This document shows positions 19,967-29,170 of a stretch of 64,000 nt of DNA, in pieces (positions within the stretch are counted from its first letter, which is position 1; each line of letters begins with the position of its first letter). The stretch comes from UBA1268 sp965662195 (GTDB lineage Bacteria; Planctomycetota; Planctomycetia; Pirellulales; UBA1268). Below the pieces are notes generated by a model. That model saw nothing but the letters and a program-made list of their open reading frames with translations. It had not been told where the DNA came from and ran no database searches. The stretch lies in contig CBFIHA010000003.1 of assembly GCA_965662195.1 (NCBI GenBank), forward strand, positions 1 to 64,000, given 5' to 3'. Both the position numbers and the translations under genes were made by a program.

Positions 19967-22462
19967 TCAAACGTCAAGGTTCCGCACGTCGAGGGCATGC
20001 CGTTCGATGAACTCGCGGCGAGGCTCCACCTTTTCCCCCATCAGCACCCGAAAGAGATCATCGGCGGCCGCGGCGTCGTCCATCGTCACCCGCAGCAGCG
20101 TGCGGTTGGCCGGGTCGAGGGTCGTCTCCCGTAGTTCTTCAGCGTTCATCTCGCCCAGCCCCTTGAAGCGGGTGATCGACAGACCCTTTTCACCAGCCCG
20201 TCGCACCGCCGCCAGCAGGCCACGAAGATCCTCCAGGCCGATTTCATTTTCACCCCGCCTGAGGATGTACCGTGGGTCTTCGGTGCCGGTGCGGTCCTCC
20301 GGCAGCAGGGCCTCGATTCCAAAGCCCATGTCAGCAAGTTCCTTCAGCCCGGCATTGATGCTCCGCACCTCGTGCAGTTCGATCACAATCAGCTGGTCTC
20401 CACTCGCGTCCGGCTCGGCCGCTCCGCCTCCCCCCGGCTTGTTCTCATCAGCCTTGCCAGCCGCCAGTTCACCACCGGTCTCCTGTTCCTTGCCCGTGAC
20501 ATACCGCTCCAGATCCTCCCGATTGGCGAACCATTGTTCCTCGGCTCCGAAAAAGACGTGGTACAGCGGCAGTTTGCCGCTCGCCTCATCACGGCGGGTG
20601 GCGTGATCTCGCAGGCTGATCCCCCGGCGTTCCAGCGCCAGGAGCGCGTCTTCGAGACCGGCCAGCGTCCGGCAGAGCTTCTGCATGGCATCACCGGCGA
20701 TCTCACGGCCATCGCCCGGTAGAAAGACACCCTCACCCAACCCCTGATCGAGCAGCTGTTTCTTCATCTCCTCTTCGGTCTGGACGTAATAGACCTGCTT
20801 CTTACTTCGTACCCGGAACAGGGGCGGCTGGGCAACGTAGACATGCCCGGTGGCAACCAGCTGGTACATCTGGCGATAAAAGAACGTCAGCAGCAGCGTG
20901 CGGATGTGCGAGCCGTCGACATCGGCGTCGGTCATGATCACGATCTTGTCGTACCGCCGCTTGCTCAGATCGGCTTCCGGCCCAATGCCGGCTCCGATCG
21001 CCGAAATCACACTGCGGACTTCCTCGTTGGCCAGCACCTTGTCTTCGCGACTTTTGTAAGCATTGATGATCTTGCCGCGGAGGGGCAGGATCGCCTGATA
21101 TTGCCGCAGCCGGCCCCCTTCGGCTGACCCGCCGGCCGAGTCACCTTCCACCAGGTAGAGCTCGCACTTGGTCATATCCTTGCTGGTGCAGTCGCGCAGT
21201 TTGCCGGGCAGCCCACCGCCGGACAGAGCACCTTTGCGCTCCCGCAGGAGCGCCTTGGCCTTCTGAGCAGCGGTGCGGGCCTCCGCCGCGAGTACGCCCT
21301 TTTGAACAATCGCCTTGGCGGTCTTGGGATGTTCCTCAAGGTACTTCGCCAGAAACTCGCCCACCGCCGAGTTGACGATGCTCTCGACCTCGCTGTTGCC
21401 CAGTTTGGTCTTGGTCTGGCCTTCGAACTGCGGTTCGGGCACCCGCACGCTCACCACGGCGGTGAGCCCTTCCCGGATGTCGTCACCGGTTGGTACGAGG
21501 TCTTTGTAGATGCCCGTCTTCTTGCCGTAGGCATTGATGCTGCGGGTCAGGGCCGAGCGAAATCCCGAGACATGGGTGCCACCCTCATTGGTCGTAATGT
21601 TGTTGACGTAGCTGTGCAGATTCTCGGTGAACTCACCGGTGTACTGCAGGGCGATGTCCCAGGTGACCCCCTCGTTTTCTCCGCTCAGGGAAATGACATC
21701 GGGATGCAACGCATCGCTTGAGCGATTGAGCCATTCGATGAATTCCTCGACGCCCCGCTCGTAATAAAACTCTTCAGTCCGGCCACTGCCGGCATCGGTG
21801 AAGATGATCTTTACGCCGGAGTTCAGGAAGGCAAGTTCCTGGAGCCGGCGGGCGAGGATGTCACCGGTGAACCTGGTCTGGGGAAAAATCTGGGGGTCGG
21901 GCTTGAAGGTGGTCTTGGTGCCAGTGCCAGTCGCCGTGCCCATCTTTCGAACCAACCCGGTTGGCTCGCCCCGCTGATACTCCTGCTGCCAGAGATGCCC
22001 GTCCCGGGCCACCTCGACCTCACACCACTCTGAGAGAAAATTCACCACCGTCACACCGACACCGTGCAGACCGCCAGAAGTCTGGTAGGCCCCCTTGTCG
22101 AACTTGCCGCCGAACTTGAGGACCGTCATCACGCCCTCAAGTGTCGAGATCTCGCGGTCCATCTCCTCGGAGAGTTGCACATGGATGTCGGTGGGAATCC
22201 CCCGGCCATCGTCCTCAACCGTGACGCTGCCGTCGACATTGATCGTCACCGTCACCCGCTTGGCATAGCCGGCCATGCACTCGTCGATCGAGTTGTCGAC
22301 CACCTCGTAGACCAGGTGGTGAAGGCCCCGGGAGGTGTTGTCACCGATATACATGCCGAACCGCTCGCGGACATGGTCCCGGTCCGAGAGATGCTTCAGA
22401 TCGGTGCTGGTGTAGCCGGGCTGGGTGGGATCATCGGCGGGCGACGGGCTAGATTCGGCCAT
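19967..22462 (-). CDS. gyrB: DNA gyrase subunit B
   Basis: This 831-residue subunit carries the ATPase and part of the cleavage core of gyrase, which introduces negative supercoils. The GHKL ATPase is complete (VYEVVDNSIDECMAG, DDGRGIPTDIH, GGLHGVGVTVVN), followed by the transducer, the Toprim domain (LYLVEGDSAGGSAEGGR and DADVDGSHIRTLLLTF) and the C-terminal region with ITRFKGLGEMN. An extra segment rich in Glu, Gly and Lys (about residues 640-690) lies between Toprim and the tail. It follows dciA on the same strand, in the dnaA-dnaN-dciA-gyrB order typical of an origin region. Confidence 0.97.
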   Translation of the reverse strand: MAESSPSPADDPTQPGYTSTDLKHLSDRDHVRERFGMYIGDNTSRGLHHLVYEVVDNSIDECMAGYAKRVTVTINVDGSVTVEDDGRGIPTDIHVQLSEEMDREISTLEGVMTVLKFGGKFDKGAYQTSGGLHGVGVTVVNFLSEWCEVEVARDGHLWQQEYQRGEPTGLVRKMGTATGTGTKTTFKPDPQIFPQTRFTGDILARRLQELAFLNSGVKIIFTDAGSGRTEEFYYERGVEEFIEWLNRSSDALHPDVISLSGENEGVTWDIALQYTGEFTENLHSYVNNITTNEGGTHVSGFRSALTRSINAYGKKTGIYKDLVPTGDDIREGLTAVVSVRVPEPQFEGQTKTKLGNSEVESIVNSAVGEFLAKYLEEHPKTAKAIVQKGVLAAEARTAAQKAKALLRERKGALSGGGLPGKLRDCTSKDMTKCELYLVEGDSAGGSAEGGRLRQYQAILPLRGKIINAYKSREDKVLANEEVRSVISAIGAGIGPEADLSKRRYDKIVIMTDADVDGSHIRTLLLTFFYRQMYQLVATGHVYVAQPPLFRVRSKKQVYYVQTEEEMKKQLLDQGLGEGVFLPGDGREIAGDAMQKLCRTLAGLEDALLALERRGISLRDHATRRDEASGKLPLYHVFFGAEEQWFANREDLERYVTGKEQETGGELAAGKADENKPGGGGAAEPDASGDQLIVIELHEVRSINAGLKELADMGFGIEALLPEDRTGTEDPRYILRRGENEIGLEDLRGLLAAVRRAGEKGLSITRFKGLGEMNAEELRETTLDPANRTLLRVTMDDAAAADDLFRVLMGEKVEPRREFIERHALDVRNLDV

Positions 22463-22521
22463 GGACAGCTTTCAGCAGGAGAAACAGGGTGACGGAATGA
22501 CGGGAAAAAAATGGTGCATGC

Positions 22522-22827
22522 TCAACGGCCGGCATCAATCAGCAGGCGGCAGCGGATGTCGGTGATGCCCTCGGCCGGCACCAGCCGCTGCAACCCGGCC
22601 AACACCTCCCGCTTGTGGAAGCCAAATTCCTGCACCAATGCCGAATGGCTGACGAATACCTCCAGCACCCCTCGACGGACAGTGCCTGGCTGGGAACTGC
22701 CCTGCAGGCTGGCCGGTGCCACTTCGGCCCAAGCCGATCGGAGGGCGTCGCTGCCCTGCTGCCGGTCGTAGCCGGTGCGGGCCATCAGCCGGGTCAACAG
22801 GCTGCCGAGCGGGCGGGGTTCGGGCAT
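22522..22827 (-). CDS. dciA: DUF721 / DciA-like helicase-loading protein
   Basis: This 101-residue protein matches DUF721, the family of DciA, the ancestral bacterial loader of the replicative helicase DnaB. Typical segments are LGSLLTRLMARTGYD, LRSAWAEVAP, GVLEVFVSHSALVQEFGFHKREVLAGL and ITDIRCRL. The ATG at 22827 matches the family start; a GTG at 22863 with GAAGG upstream is an alternative adding 12 residues. Its place between dnaN and gyrB agrees with a replication role. Confidence 0.85.
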   Translation of the reverse strand: MPEPRPLGSLLTRLMARTGYDRQQGSDALRSAWAEVAPASLQGSSQPGTVRRGVLEVFVSHSALVQEFGFHKREVLAGLQRLVPAEGITDIRCRLLIDAGR

Positions 22828-22869
22828 GGCACCAGGTGATTGGTGGAATAAACATCGCGGCACCTTCGC

Positions 22870-23982
22870 CTAGTCAGCCGCCAGCGGCATGACACAGTAG
22901 GCATAGCCGTCTTCAGTGCGGCAGACACAGGCACTCTGGCCATCGGTTAGTTCGATGTCGACAGCAGTGCCCGGATCGAGTACCCGCAGGAACTCACTGA
23001 CGAATCGGGGATCGAGCTTGATCGTCACTGCTTCACCGCTGAACTCCATCGGCATCTCGACACGGCTCTGGCCACTCTCAGCCGACTGCCCGGCCAGCAC
23101 CAGCTGCCCCGGCTCAAAGCTGAAATCGACCCCCTTGGACTGTTCACTGGTAACGATGGCAGCCTGCCGCACCGCCGAAAGCAGCGGACCGGTGACCACC
23201 TTCACCGTGACGGCGTCAGGCCGCTCGGGGAAAACGTCCCGCCACCGTGGAAACCGTCCCTCCACCAGCCGGGCCGAAATGGTGGTCTGGCCGGTGTGCA
23301 TCAGGATGTCGCTGCCCTGCACAGCAAGTTTGACCGGCGTCTCGGCCTCGCCAAGGCTGCGTTCCATCAGCTGCATCGCGCGGGCCGGCACGATCGGTTG
23401 GGTAGCTGGCGGCTCTCCTCCCTGGACGGCTGCCGGTCCTTCCATCTTCGCCAGCCGCCGGCCGTCGGTGCCGACGGCAATCACCCCCGATTCGGTCAGC
23501 TCGATCAGCACGCCACCGAGCGCGTAACGGCTCGATTCGTTGTCGGTGGCAAAGACTGTGCGGCGGACCAACTCCCGGACCAGCGGAGTGGCCAACTCGA
23601 AGCAGGCATCGGCGGGAAAGGTTGCCACCGAGGGAAATTCCAGTGGGTCCTCCGCCGGCAGCCGAAACTGGCTGCGGGCAGCCTTGACGACCGTTGCGGT
23701 GCCGTCGGATTCAATCTCAAAGCTGGTGCCCGGCGGACTCTCCCGGACGATTGCCATCAGCCGGGCACTCGGCAGCAGCACGCTGCCAGGGGCTGAAGTC
23801 TCCACCCCTTCAACCTCGGTCCGAATCCCAATCTCAAGATCGGTCGCCGAAAGCACGGCGGTCGGGCCGTCGACGTCGAGCTTGACGTTGGTGAGCACCG
23901 GCTTGGTGGAGCGGGATGGGACAACAGCAGCCACTGTCTGGAGGGCTTGCAACAAGGGTTCACGCGTGCAACGCAGATTCAT
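22870..23982 (-). CDS. dnaN: DNA polymerase III beta sliding clamp
   Basis: This 370-residue protein forms the ring that tethers DNA polymerase to DNA. It starts MNLRCTREPLLQALQTVAAVVPSR, the standard beta-clamp opening, and contains VLSATDLEIGI, the domain I to II link, FATDNESSRYALGGVLIE, VGTDGRRLAKME, and the C-terminal YAYCVMPL that lines the protein-binding pocket. The ATG at 23982 is chosen because the clamp family begins exactly there; the longer frame to 24087 adds unmatched residues. It lies downstream of the dnaA-like gene. Confidence 0.96.
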   Translation of the reverse strand: MNLRCTREPLLQALQTVAAVVPSRSTKPVLTNVKLDVDGPTAVLSATDLEIGIRTEVEGVETSAPGSVLLPSARLMAIVRESPPGTSFEIESDGTATVVKAARSQFRLPAEDPLEFPSVATFPADACFELATPLVRELVRRTVFATDNESSRYALGGVLIELTESGVIAVGTDGRRLAKMEGPAAVQGGEPPATQPIVPARAMQLMERSLGEAETPVKLAVQGSDILMHTGQTTISARLVEGRFPRWRDVFPERPDAVTVKVVTGPLLSAVRQAAIVTSEQSKGVDFSFEPGQLVLAGQSAESGQSRVEMPMEFSGEAVTIKLDPRFVSEFLRVLDPGTAVDIELTDGQSACVCRTEDGYAYCVMPLAAD

Positions 23983-24575
23983 CGGGGGCGATAGTCCACG
24001 GGGAAACGTCTTGGGAAAACCGGCTCCAGCAGAAGTGGCGCGACCGAAAAAACCAGTCGGGCTGCCGCCTGTTTGGAGACCCGTCAATCTACCCGATTTG
24101 GGGCCCGTTCGCAGGCGAGCCGCGGGGATTTTTCGCCGGCGACCACCACGCTGTGGAACTGCTTCTATTGCTTTTCTTTAAAGAAAGAAAAACAGAAGAA
24201 AACAGTCGTAGCAGATGAAGAATTAGAAGTATTCATCCCGGCATTTTTTGTTCTTCACAGGGTCGACAGGCTGCCCGTGGGCCCCGGCGAGGCGATCGGA
24301 AACAGTTGTTTTCAGCCGATCTTGACGCCATTTGGCAACCCGGTCGAGGCTGGTGGTCGTGGTGGAAGGTTTGCCGTCGCGTTGTCGCAAACATGTCAGT
24401 ATCAGCCTGACATCAGCGTCGGCTTGAGCCTGGGTTTGACGCAGGTTGGCTGGCAGGTGAATCGGGATTGAGGGCGAGGGGCCGGTCGCAAGCCGGGCAG
24501 GTTGCCGCCGTCGGCACGTCAACCCGACGCAGGCTGGCCGACTGTTCCTGACGCTTGCCCGTGGGCACTGCGAAA
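23983..24575. other. Candidate replication origin (oriC) region
   Basis: This 593-bp gap between dnaA-like and dnaN genes is where many bacterial origins lie. It contains a markedly AT-rich block (about 24160-24262), with a 14-bp perfect palindrome TTTCTTTAAAGAAA at 24173-24186, a possible unwinding element. One site, TTCTTCACA at 24251-24259, differs from the DnaA box TTATNCACA at one base. No cluster of canonical boxes is visible, which matters because the neighbouring DnaA is itself aberrant. Confidence 0.45.
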
Positions 24576-25571
24576 TCAACAACGTTTCGACAGGTCGACT
24601 GACCGGGGACGCAGGCTTGCAAGAATGGCAACGCGGTCGCCGGCAAGGCCTGGGTCAGTCAGCAGCAGTTGGTTGGTGACCTTCAAACTGTGCAGCACTG
24701 TCGTGTGGTCGCGGCCTCCACAGGCGAGGCCGATGGCATGGGTGCTTTTGCCGGTCAGCAGGCGAATACAGTGGATTGCCAGCCCCCGGGGACGGACGTG
24801 GCAGCGGCGTTGCGATCCGCCCAGGATATCTTCCGGGTCGATGCCGTAATAGCGGGCGACACTGGCGATGATCCGCCGGACGGTCGGCGGTCGCTCTGGT
24901 CGGAAAGATCCGACGGGAGGGTCAACCTGCTGCAGGGGCAGCACGAGGCCACCGGTCAGTCGTGATTCAAGTGAGGGATGCAGCGGCAGGCAAGCGGGAT
25001 GCTCCGGCAGCGTCACGGCCAGCAGGGTGGGGGTCTGCAACACGGCGTCGATCAGTTGGCAGAGCACCAGCTGGTTGTCCGTGCGTCCGGCAGCCTGATC
25101 GATTCGATTGACCAGAATGATGGTCGGCTCAGGCCGCATGGCGGCTTTCCCCCGGCGGCGGTCTCGCACGGGCCCCGCGGAGGGTGGAGCTGACCCGAAC
25201 ATCAGTAGCTTCCGGAGCGGATCGAGTGAACCGTCAGCCCGGCAGCGGCGAAGTTCCTTGGCCAGTTGCCGGCCGTCACAGCGGCTTAGCCGCAATGGGG
25301 ACCCGGGACCGGTTGCTGACTGACGCAGGGCAGCCTGATCCTGCCACCGGAGGGCTGCCTCCAGCAGCCAGTCGGCCCGCCGCCGGGGCGTGCCACCGAT
25401 GCCGACCAGCAGCCGGCCGGCCGGATCACGGGTGGTCATCGTCCCGGTCGGGATGGCGGTGCTCCCGGCGACGACGATCTGGTCGAGCCCCAATTCGATG
25501 GCATACCGGGGCAGATCGCGACGCTCTCGCAATTCAGCACGGTCGCGGGTAGCGGAGCAGGCAGGGGGCAT
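24576..25571 (-). CDS. dnaA: DnaA-like replication initiator with degenerate ATPase
   Basis: The C-terminal 110 residues are a good DnaA domain IV: VARYYGIDPEDILGGSQRR, the helix-turn-helix, and the signature GGRDHTTVLHSLKV that recognises the DnaA box. The middle of the protein follows DnaA domain III in outline, but its motifs are lost: the Walker A position reads GIGGTPRRRAD with no GKT, Walker B reads ILVNRIDQ instead of LLIDDIQ, and the lid segment between the sensor-1 region and domain IV is missing. Domain I is also absent. At about 331 residues it is far shorter than usual (near 450). ATG 25571 is used; GTG 25592 is possible. By position and domain IV it is the dnaA of this locus. Confidence 0.8.
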   Translation of the reverse strand: MPPACSATRDRAELRERRDLPRYAIELGLDQIVVAGSTAIPTGTMTTRDPAGRLLVGIGGTPRRRADWLLEAALRWQDQAALRQSATGPGSPLRLSRCDGRQLAKELRRCRADGSLDPLRKLLMFGSAPPSAGPVRDRRRGKAAMRPEPTIILVNRIDQAAGRTDNQLVLCQLIDAVLQTPTLLAVTLPEHPACLPLHPSLESRLTGGLVLPLQQVDPPVGSFRPERPPTVRRIIASVARYYGIDPEDILGGSQRRCHVRPRGLAIHCIRLLTGKSTHAIGLACGGRDHTTVLHSLKVTNQLLLTDPGLAGDRVAILASLRPRSVDLSKRC

Positions 25572-25717
25572 GACGCGGCCAAAAACTTGCACCTGTGGTG
25601 CCGATGGGATGGGCAGGTCCGTGCCGCAGTCAATCCGAGCCGTGTCCCAGCGGCCCGCCGAAGGATCGCAGCCTATGAGATCGAAAGCGAGGTCGCAAAC
25701 CGGTCACCGTGAATCAT

Positions 25718-26953
25718 TCAATGCCCGGTTCGAGAAGCGACAGGCCCGGGGCTTGCCGGGTTCGACCCAGGTTTGAGCCGCTGGAGAATCTGCCCGATGC
25801 GGATGACAGCCTCGTCGATGTCGCTGGCAGTGGTCGGGCGACCAAAACTGAAGCGGACGGCAGCCTGGACAAGCCAGCGGTCGAGTCCCATGGCAATGAG
25901 TGCCGGGGCCGGCTCCTGAGAGCCACTGGCACAGGCGGTGCCAGTGGCCACGGCGACCCCGGCCAGGTCCGCCGCCATCACGAAGGCTTGGCGGTCGATA
26001 CCGGGGAAGGCGATGGTGCTGACATGGGGGCTGCGGGGGCCGGTGGCGGCGATGATCACCGGCCCGATGCCGGCCTTGCGGCTGCAATCCACCAGGTGCT
26101 GCTCAAACCGCTGCTGCAGCCGCTCCAGCCGGGTCGCCTCGCCCTGCTGCCGGGCGACGGCCAGCGACACTGCCAGCTGGCAGCCGGCAATCAGGGCGAC
26201 TGGCTCGGTTCCCCCGCGTAGCTGCAACTGCTGCGTGCCGTGGAACAGCGGCGTCAGCTCGAGGCCAGATCGGATGATCAGGCAGCCGATACCCCGCGGG
26301 CCACCGAACTTGTGCGGGGTGAAACAGAGGCTGGTCACCCCAAGATCGTCAACGTCGATCGGCAGCCGGCCGACCGCCTGGGTGGCATCTGTGTGCAGCA
26401 GACAGCCGGGGGCCTGCCGTGCCAGCAGGCTCGCCAGTCCTGGGAGATCCTCGATGCTGCCGCTTTGACCACAGATGAGCGTCGTGGCCAGCAGCTGCGT
26501 ACCGGGCTGATTGGCGGCCTGGTGTCCGGCAGCCAGCCAGTCGGTCAGGGCCGCCTGATCAAGCTGTCCGGCCGGCGTCAACGGCAGGCTGGTCGGCTCG
26601 GCCCGGTTTCCCGCACTGGCAGCGGCCAGTCGCAGGCTGTCGTGATCCCGCGGGCTGGCGGCCAGCCGCAGTGGTTGGCCGGTGGCAGGCTCAGCAGGCA
26701 GCAGCCCGTGGACGGCGAGATGGTTGGCCTCCGTGGCCCCAGAGGTGAAGACCAGTCGGGCCGTCGGGCAGCCGAGGTCGGCCAGCAGCTGCTCGCGGGC
26801 CTCGTCGAGGATCCGGCGGGCCTGCCGGCCAGCGGTGTGGGGGCTCGACGGATTGGCGAAGACCTCGGCCTGCACACAGGCCACCCGATTGGCAACCTCG
26901 GGGTCGAGCGGCGTGGTGGCGGCGTGGTCGAGATAGATCGCGCGGGGTGGCAT
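25718..26953 (-). CDS. Cysteine desulfurase (NifS/IscS class)
   Basis: This 411-residue PLP enzyme removes sulfur from cysteine for Fe-S cluster or thio-cofactor synthesis. Motifs are YLDHAATTPLDPEV at the start, FTSGATEANHLA, LLHTDATQAVG, the PLP lysine in TPHKFGGPRG, and the catalytic-loop Cys in TGTACASGSQEP. The C-terminus (SFGRPTTASDIDEAV) is typical. The ATG lies two bases after the gmd stop, so the two genes are probably co-transcribed although functionally unrelated. Whether it serves Fe-S assembly or tRNA thiolation cannot be decided; no iscU or mnmA is nearby. Confidence 0.92.
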   Translation of the reverse strand: MPPRAIYLDHAATTPLDPEVANRVACVQAEVFANPSSPHTAGRQARRILDEAREQLLADLGCPTARLVFTSGATEANHLAVHGLLPAEPATGQPLRLAASPRDHDSLRLAAASAGNRAEPTSLPLTPAGQLDQAALTDWLAAGHQAANQPGTQLLATTLICGQSGSIEDLPGLASLLARQAPGCLLHTDATQAVGRLPIDVDDLGVTSLCFTPHKFGGPRGIGCLIIRSGLELTPLFHGTQQLQLRGGTEPVALIAGCQLAVSLAVARQQGEATRLERLQQRFEQHLVDCSRKAGIGPVIIAATGPRSPHVSTIAFPGIDRQAFVMAADLAGVAVATGTACASGSQEPAPALIAMGLDRWLVQAAVRFSFGRPTTASDIDEAVIRIGQILQRLKPGSNPASPGPVASRTGH

Positions 26954-26955
26954 CG

Positions 26956-28005
26956 CTAGCAGCCCGTTGTCCGCCCCACCCGGGGCACCGACCCTGTGGC
27001 CCGTTCCTGCTGGGCCAGCTCCAGATCGGCATCGACCATCATGGCAATGAGGTCGGTGAAGCTCACCCGCGGCTGCCAGCCGAGCTGTACCCGGGCCTTG
27101 CTGGCGTCTCCGACCAGCAGATCGACTTCGGCCGGCCGCTCCAGCCGCTCGTCGTGGACAACGTGATCGCGGTAGTCGAGGCCGACGCGGCCGAAGGCGG
27201 CTGCGCAGAGATCGCGCACCGAGTGGGTCTGGCCGGTGGCAATGACAAAGTCATCAGGCGTTTCCTGCTGCAGCATCAGCCACATCGCCTCGACGTAGTC
27301 ACCGGCGAAGCCCCAGTCGCGGCGGGCTTCGAGATTGCCCAACGGCAGGTTCGCCTGCAGCCCCAGGCTGATCCGGGCCGCGGCCTGCGTGACTTTGCGG
27401 GTGACGAAGTTCTCACCCCGGCGGGGACTTTCATGGTTGAACAGGATGCCGCTGGAGGCATGCAGGCCATAGCTCTCCCGATAGTTGATGGTGATCCAGT
27501 GGCCGTAGAGTTTGGCGACGCCATAGGGCGACCGCGGATAGAAGGGCGTTGTCTCCCGCTGGGGTGTCTCCTGCACCTTGCCGAAGAGTTCAGAACTGGA
27601 GGCCTGATAGAATCGCACCTGCTGCCCGGAGGAATCCTGAAAGTCGCGTACCGCCTCGAGCAGCCTCAGGACACCGACGGCGGTGACTTCGGCGGTGTAG
27701 CTGGCCTGATCAAAACTCACCCGCACATGGCTCTGCGCGGCCAGGTTATAGACCTCCTGGGGCTGCACCTCACGGACGAGTCGCACCATGCTCATGGTGT
27801 CGGCCAGATCCCCGTAGTGAAGTTTCAGGCGCGTGGTGGCGGCTGGAACAGTCCTGGTGAGCTGGTCGATCCGTTCGCGTCGGAGGCTGCTCGACCGGCG
27901 GATCATGCCGTGGACCTCATAACCCTTGGCGAGCAGCAGTTCGGCCAGGTAGGAGCCGTCCTGACCGGTTATGCCGGTGATCAGTGCGCGGGGGGGGATG
28001 GTCAT
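26956..28005 (-). CDS. gmd: GDP-mannose 4,6-dehydratase
   Basis: This 349-residue short-chain dehydrogenase-type enzyme converts GDP-mannose to GDP-4-keto-6-deoxymannose, a precursor of fucose, rhamnose or colitose sugars in surface glycans. The Rossmann motif is ALITGITGQDGSYLAE, followed by VHGMIRRSSS, YNLAAQSHVRVSFDQ, the catalytic YGVAKLYGHW (Tyr and Lys), NHESPRRGENFVTRK, and DYRDHVVHDERLERPAEVDLLVGD. All expected residues are present. Gene order with the cysteine desulfurase is tight. No fcl/GMER partner lies nearby. Confidence 0.96.
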   Translation of the reverse strand: MTIPPRALITGITGQDGSYLAELLLAKGYEVHGMIRRSSSLRRERIDQLTRTVPAATTRLKLHYGDLADTMSMVRLVREVQPQEVYNLAAQSHVRVSFDQASYTAEVTAVGVLRLLEAVRDFQDSSGQQVRFYQASSSELFGKVQETPQRETTPFYPRSPYGVAKLYGHWITINYRESYGLHASSGILFNHESPRRGENFVTRKVTQAAARISLGLQANLPLGNLEARRDWGFAGDYVEAMWLMLQQETPDDFVIATGQTHSVRDLCAAAFGRVGLDYRDHVVHDERLERPAEVDLLVGDASKARVQLGWQPRVSFTDLIAMMVDADLELAQQERATGSVPRVGRTTGC

Positions 28006-28197
28006 GGGGGGCCGGTGGCGAAACGGTCTGTCGGAGAACCCTTGTCATGGTAACGCCGGGCCAGAGATGTGAGAATTTTCCTTTTGGGATGCGGCGGCCA
28101 TACATTGAACTGGGTTCAACAGTGGCCTCGGGCAGACAGAGCCTAGCACAGGACGCCAGTGGCAGGCCGCAGGCCGGCAGCATGAAATGGTGGCTCT

Positions 28198-28536
28198 ATG
28201 CTCAATCGCAGTGCGGCTGTCATCGGCCCGGAGCCGATTTTTTTGGAATGGCTGCAGACGATCGGCGTGTCTGTCGCTTCAATCGGCGGAAGGTCAACGG
28301 GGGCCGACCGGCGGGTCTACCTGATTCCCGCCTGCGCCACCGCCGACGAGGGCGAGGAGGTCATCGAAGACCTCTTCCAGGAGATCTTCCTCCGGGAGCT
28401 GCGGGCCTGGCAGGCCGATGCAAGCAAGTGGCCCGACATCAGTGATTTCCGGCTGTTCACCCGCTGGTTCACCGTCGATGTCGTGCCGGTGGTGGCCGAC
28501 ATTGGCCGGGGTGAGCTGGCTGAGGAAGAGCCCTGA
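28198..28536 (+). CDS. Conserved-looking acidic hypothetical protein
   Basis: This 112-residue protein is acidic, with no signal peptide or membrane helix, and looks cytoplasmic. Distinct stretches are VYLIPACATADEGEEVIEDLFQEIF, LRAWQADASKWPD and FRLFTRWFTVDVVPVVADI, a pattern I have the impression of seeing in small uncharacterised bacterial proteins, but I cannot name a family. It is divergent from gmd and convergent with the FKBP gene. Codon and composition character match the neighbours, supporting a real gene. Confidence 0.65.
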   Translation: MLNRSAAVIGPEPIFLEWLQTIGVSVASIGGRSTGADRRVYLIPACATADEGEEVIEDLFQEIFLRELRAWQADASKWPDISDFRLFTRWFTVDVVPVVADIGRGELAEEEP

Positions 28537-28564
28537 GTGGCACTGGTTTGCCGATGATCATCGG

Positions 28565-29050
28565 CTACTTCACGTCGAGCAGTTCCACGACGAAATGCAG
28601 TGTGGCGTTGGGGGGAATGACCGGCGGGGCACCGCGGGCGCCGTAGCCGATCGCACTCGGGATCTGCAATTCAATCATGCCCCCCTTGCCGACCAGTTGC
28701 ATGCCCTCAGTCCAGCCGGGAATGACCCGGTTGAGTGGGAATTCAATCGACTCGCCCCGCTTGTAGGAGCTGTCGAAGACGGTGCCGTTGTCGAGCCAGC
28801 CGTGATAGTGAACCGAGACGGTGTTGCTGGCGGCCGGCTTTTGTCCGCTGCCGGCCCGGAGAACGCGGAATTCAAGGCCTGAGTTCGTCTTGGTGAAGTT
28901 CTTCGGGGCATCGGCGTCTACCTGGCCGGCACCCTGGGGCAGTGTGGGGAGGGGAACGTCGGAAGCGGGGGTGTCGGCGGCCATGGCGGTTGCACTCACA
29001 GTGAAAAGGGAGACGAGCAGGGCCGCAGAAAACGGGGCGACAGCATGCAT
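28565..29050 (-). CDS. Secreted FKBP-type peptidyl-prolyl isomerase
   Basis: This 161-residue protein speeds proline isomerisation during folding of exported proteins. It has a signal peptide (SAALLVSLFTVSATAMA) and one FKBP domain: VSVHYHGWLDNGTVFDSSYKRG, FPLNRVIPGWTEGMQLV, IPSAIGYGARGAPPVIPPNATLHFVVELLDV. Residues lining the FK506 pocket (Tyr, Asp, Phe, Val-Ile, Trp, Tyr, Phe) are kept. CGGAG lies seven bases before the ATG at 29050. Location in the periplasm follows from the signal. Confidence 0.94.
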   Translation of the reverse strand: MHAVAPFSAALLVSLFTVSATAMAADTPASDVPLPTLPQGAGQVDADAPKNFTKTNSGLEFRVLRAGSGQKPAASNTVSVHYHGWLDNGTVFDSSYKRGESIEFPLNRVIPGWTEGMQLVGKGGMIELQIPSAIGYGARGAPPVIPPNATLHFVVELLDVK

Positions 29051-29170
29051 GGGAAGACTCCGGGGAATAGTTTTTCAGATTCTACCCAAAACACCCGCTG
29101 GCTGTCGCGTCGGGGTTCCCCGCACCGGCTAGCGGGACGTTCCCGGCAGCCCCCCCCGCCGTCCTTGAAG

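Noticed and set aside
26947..28053. Long plus-strand frame opposite gmd
   Set aside because: It is antisense to a clear GDP-mannose dehydratase and has no family resemblance; long antisense frames are common at this GC content.
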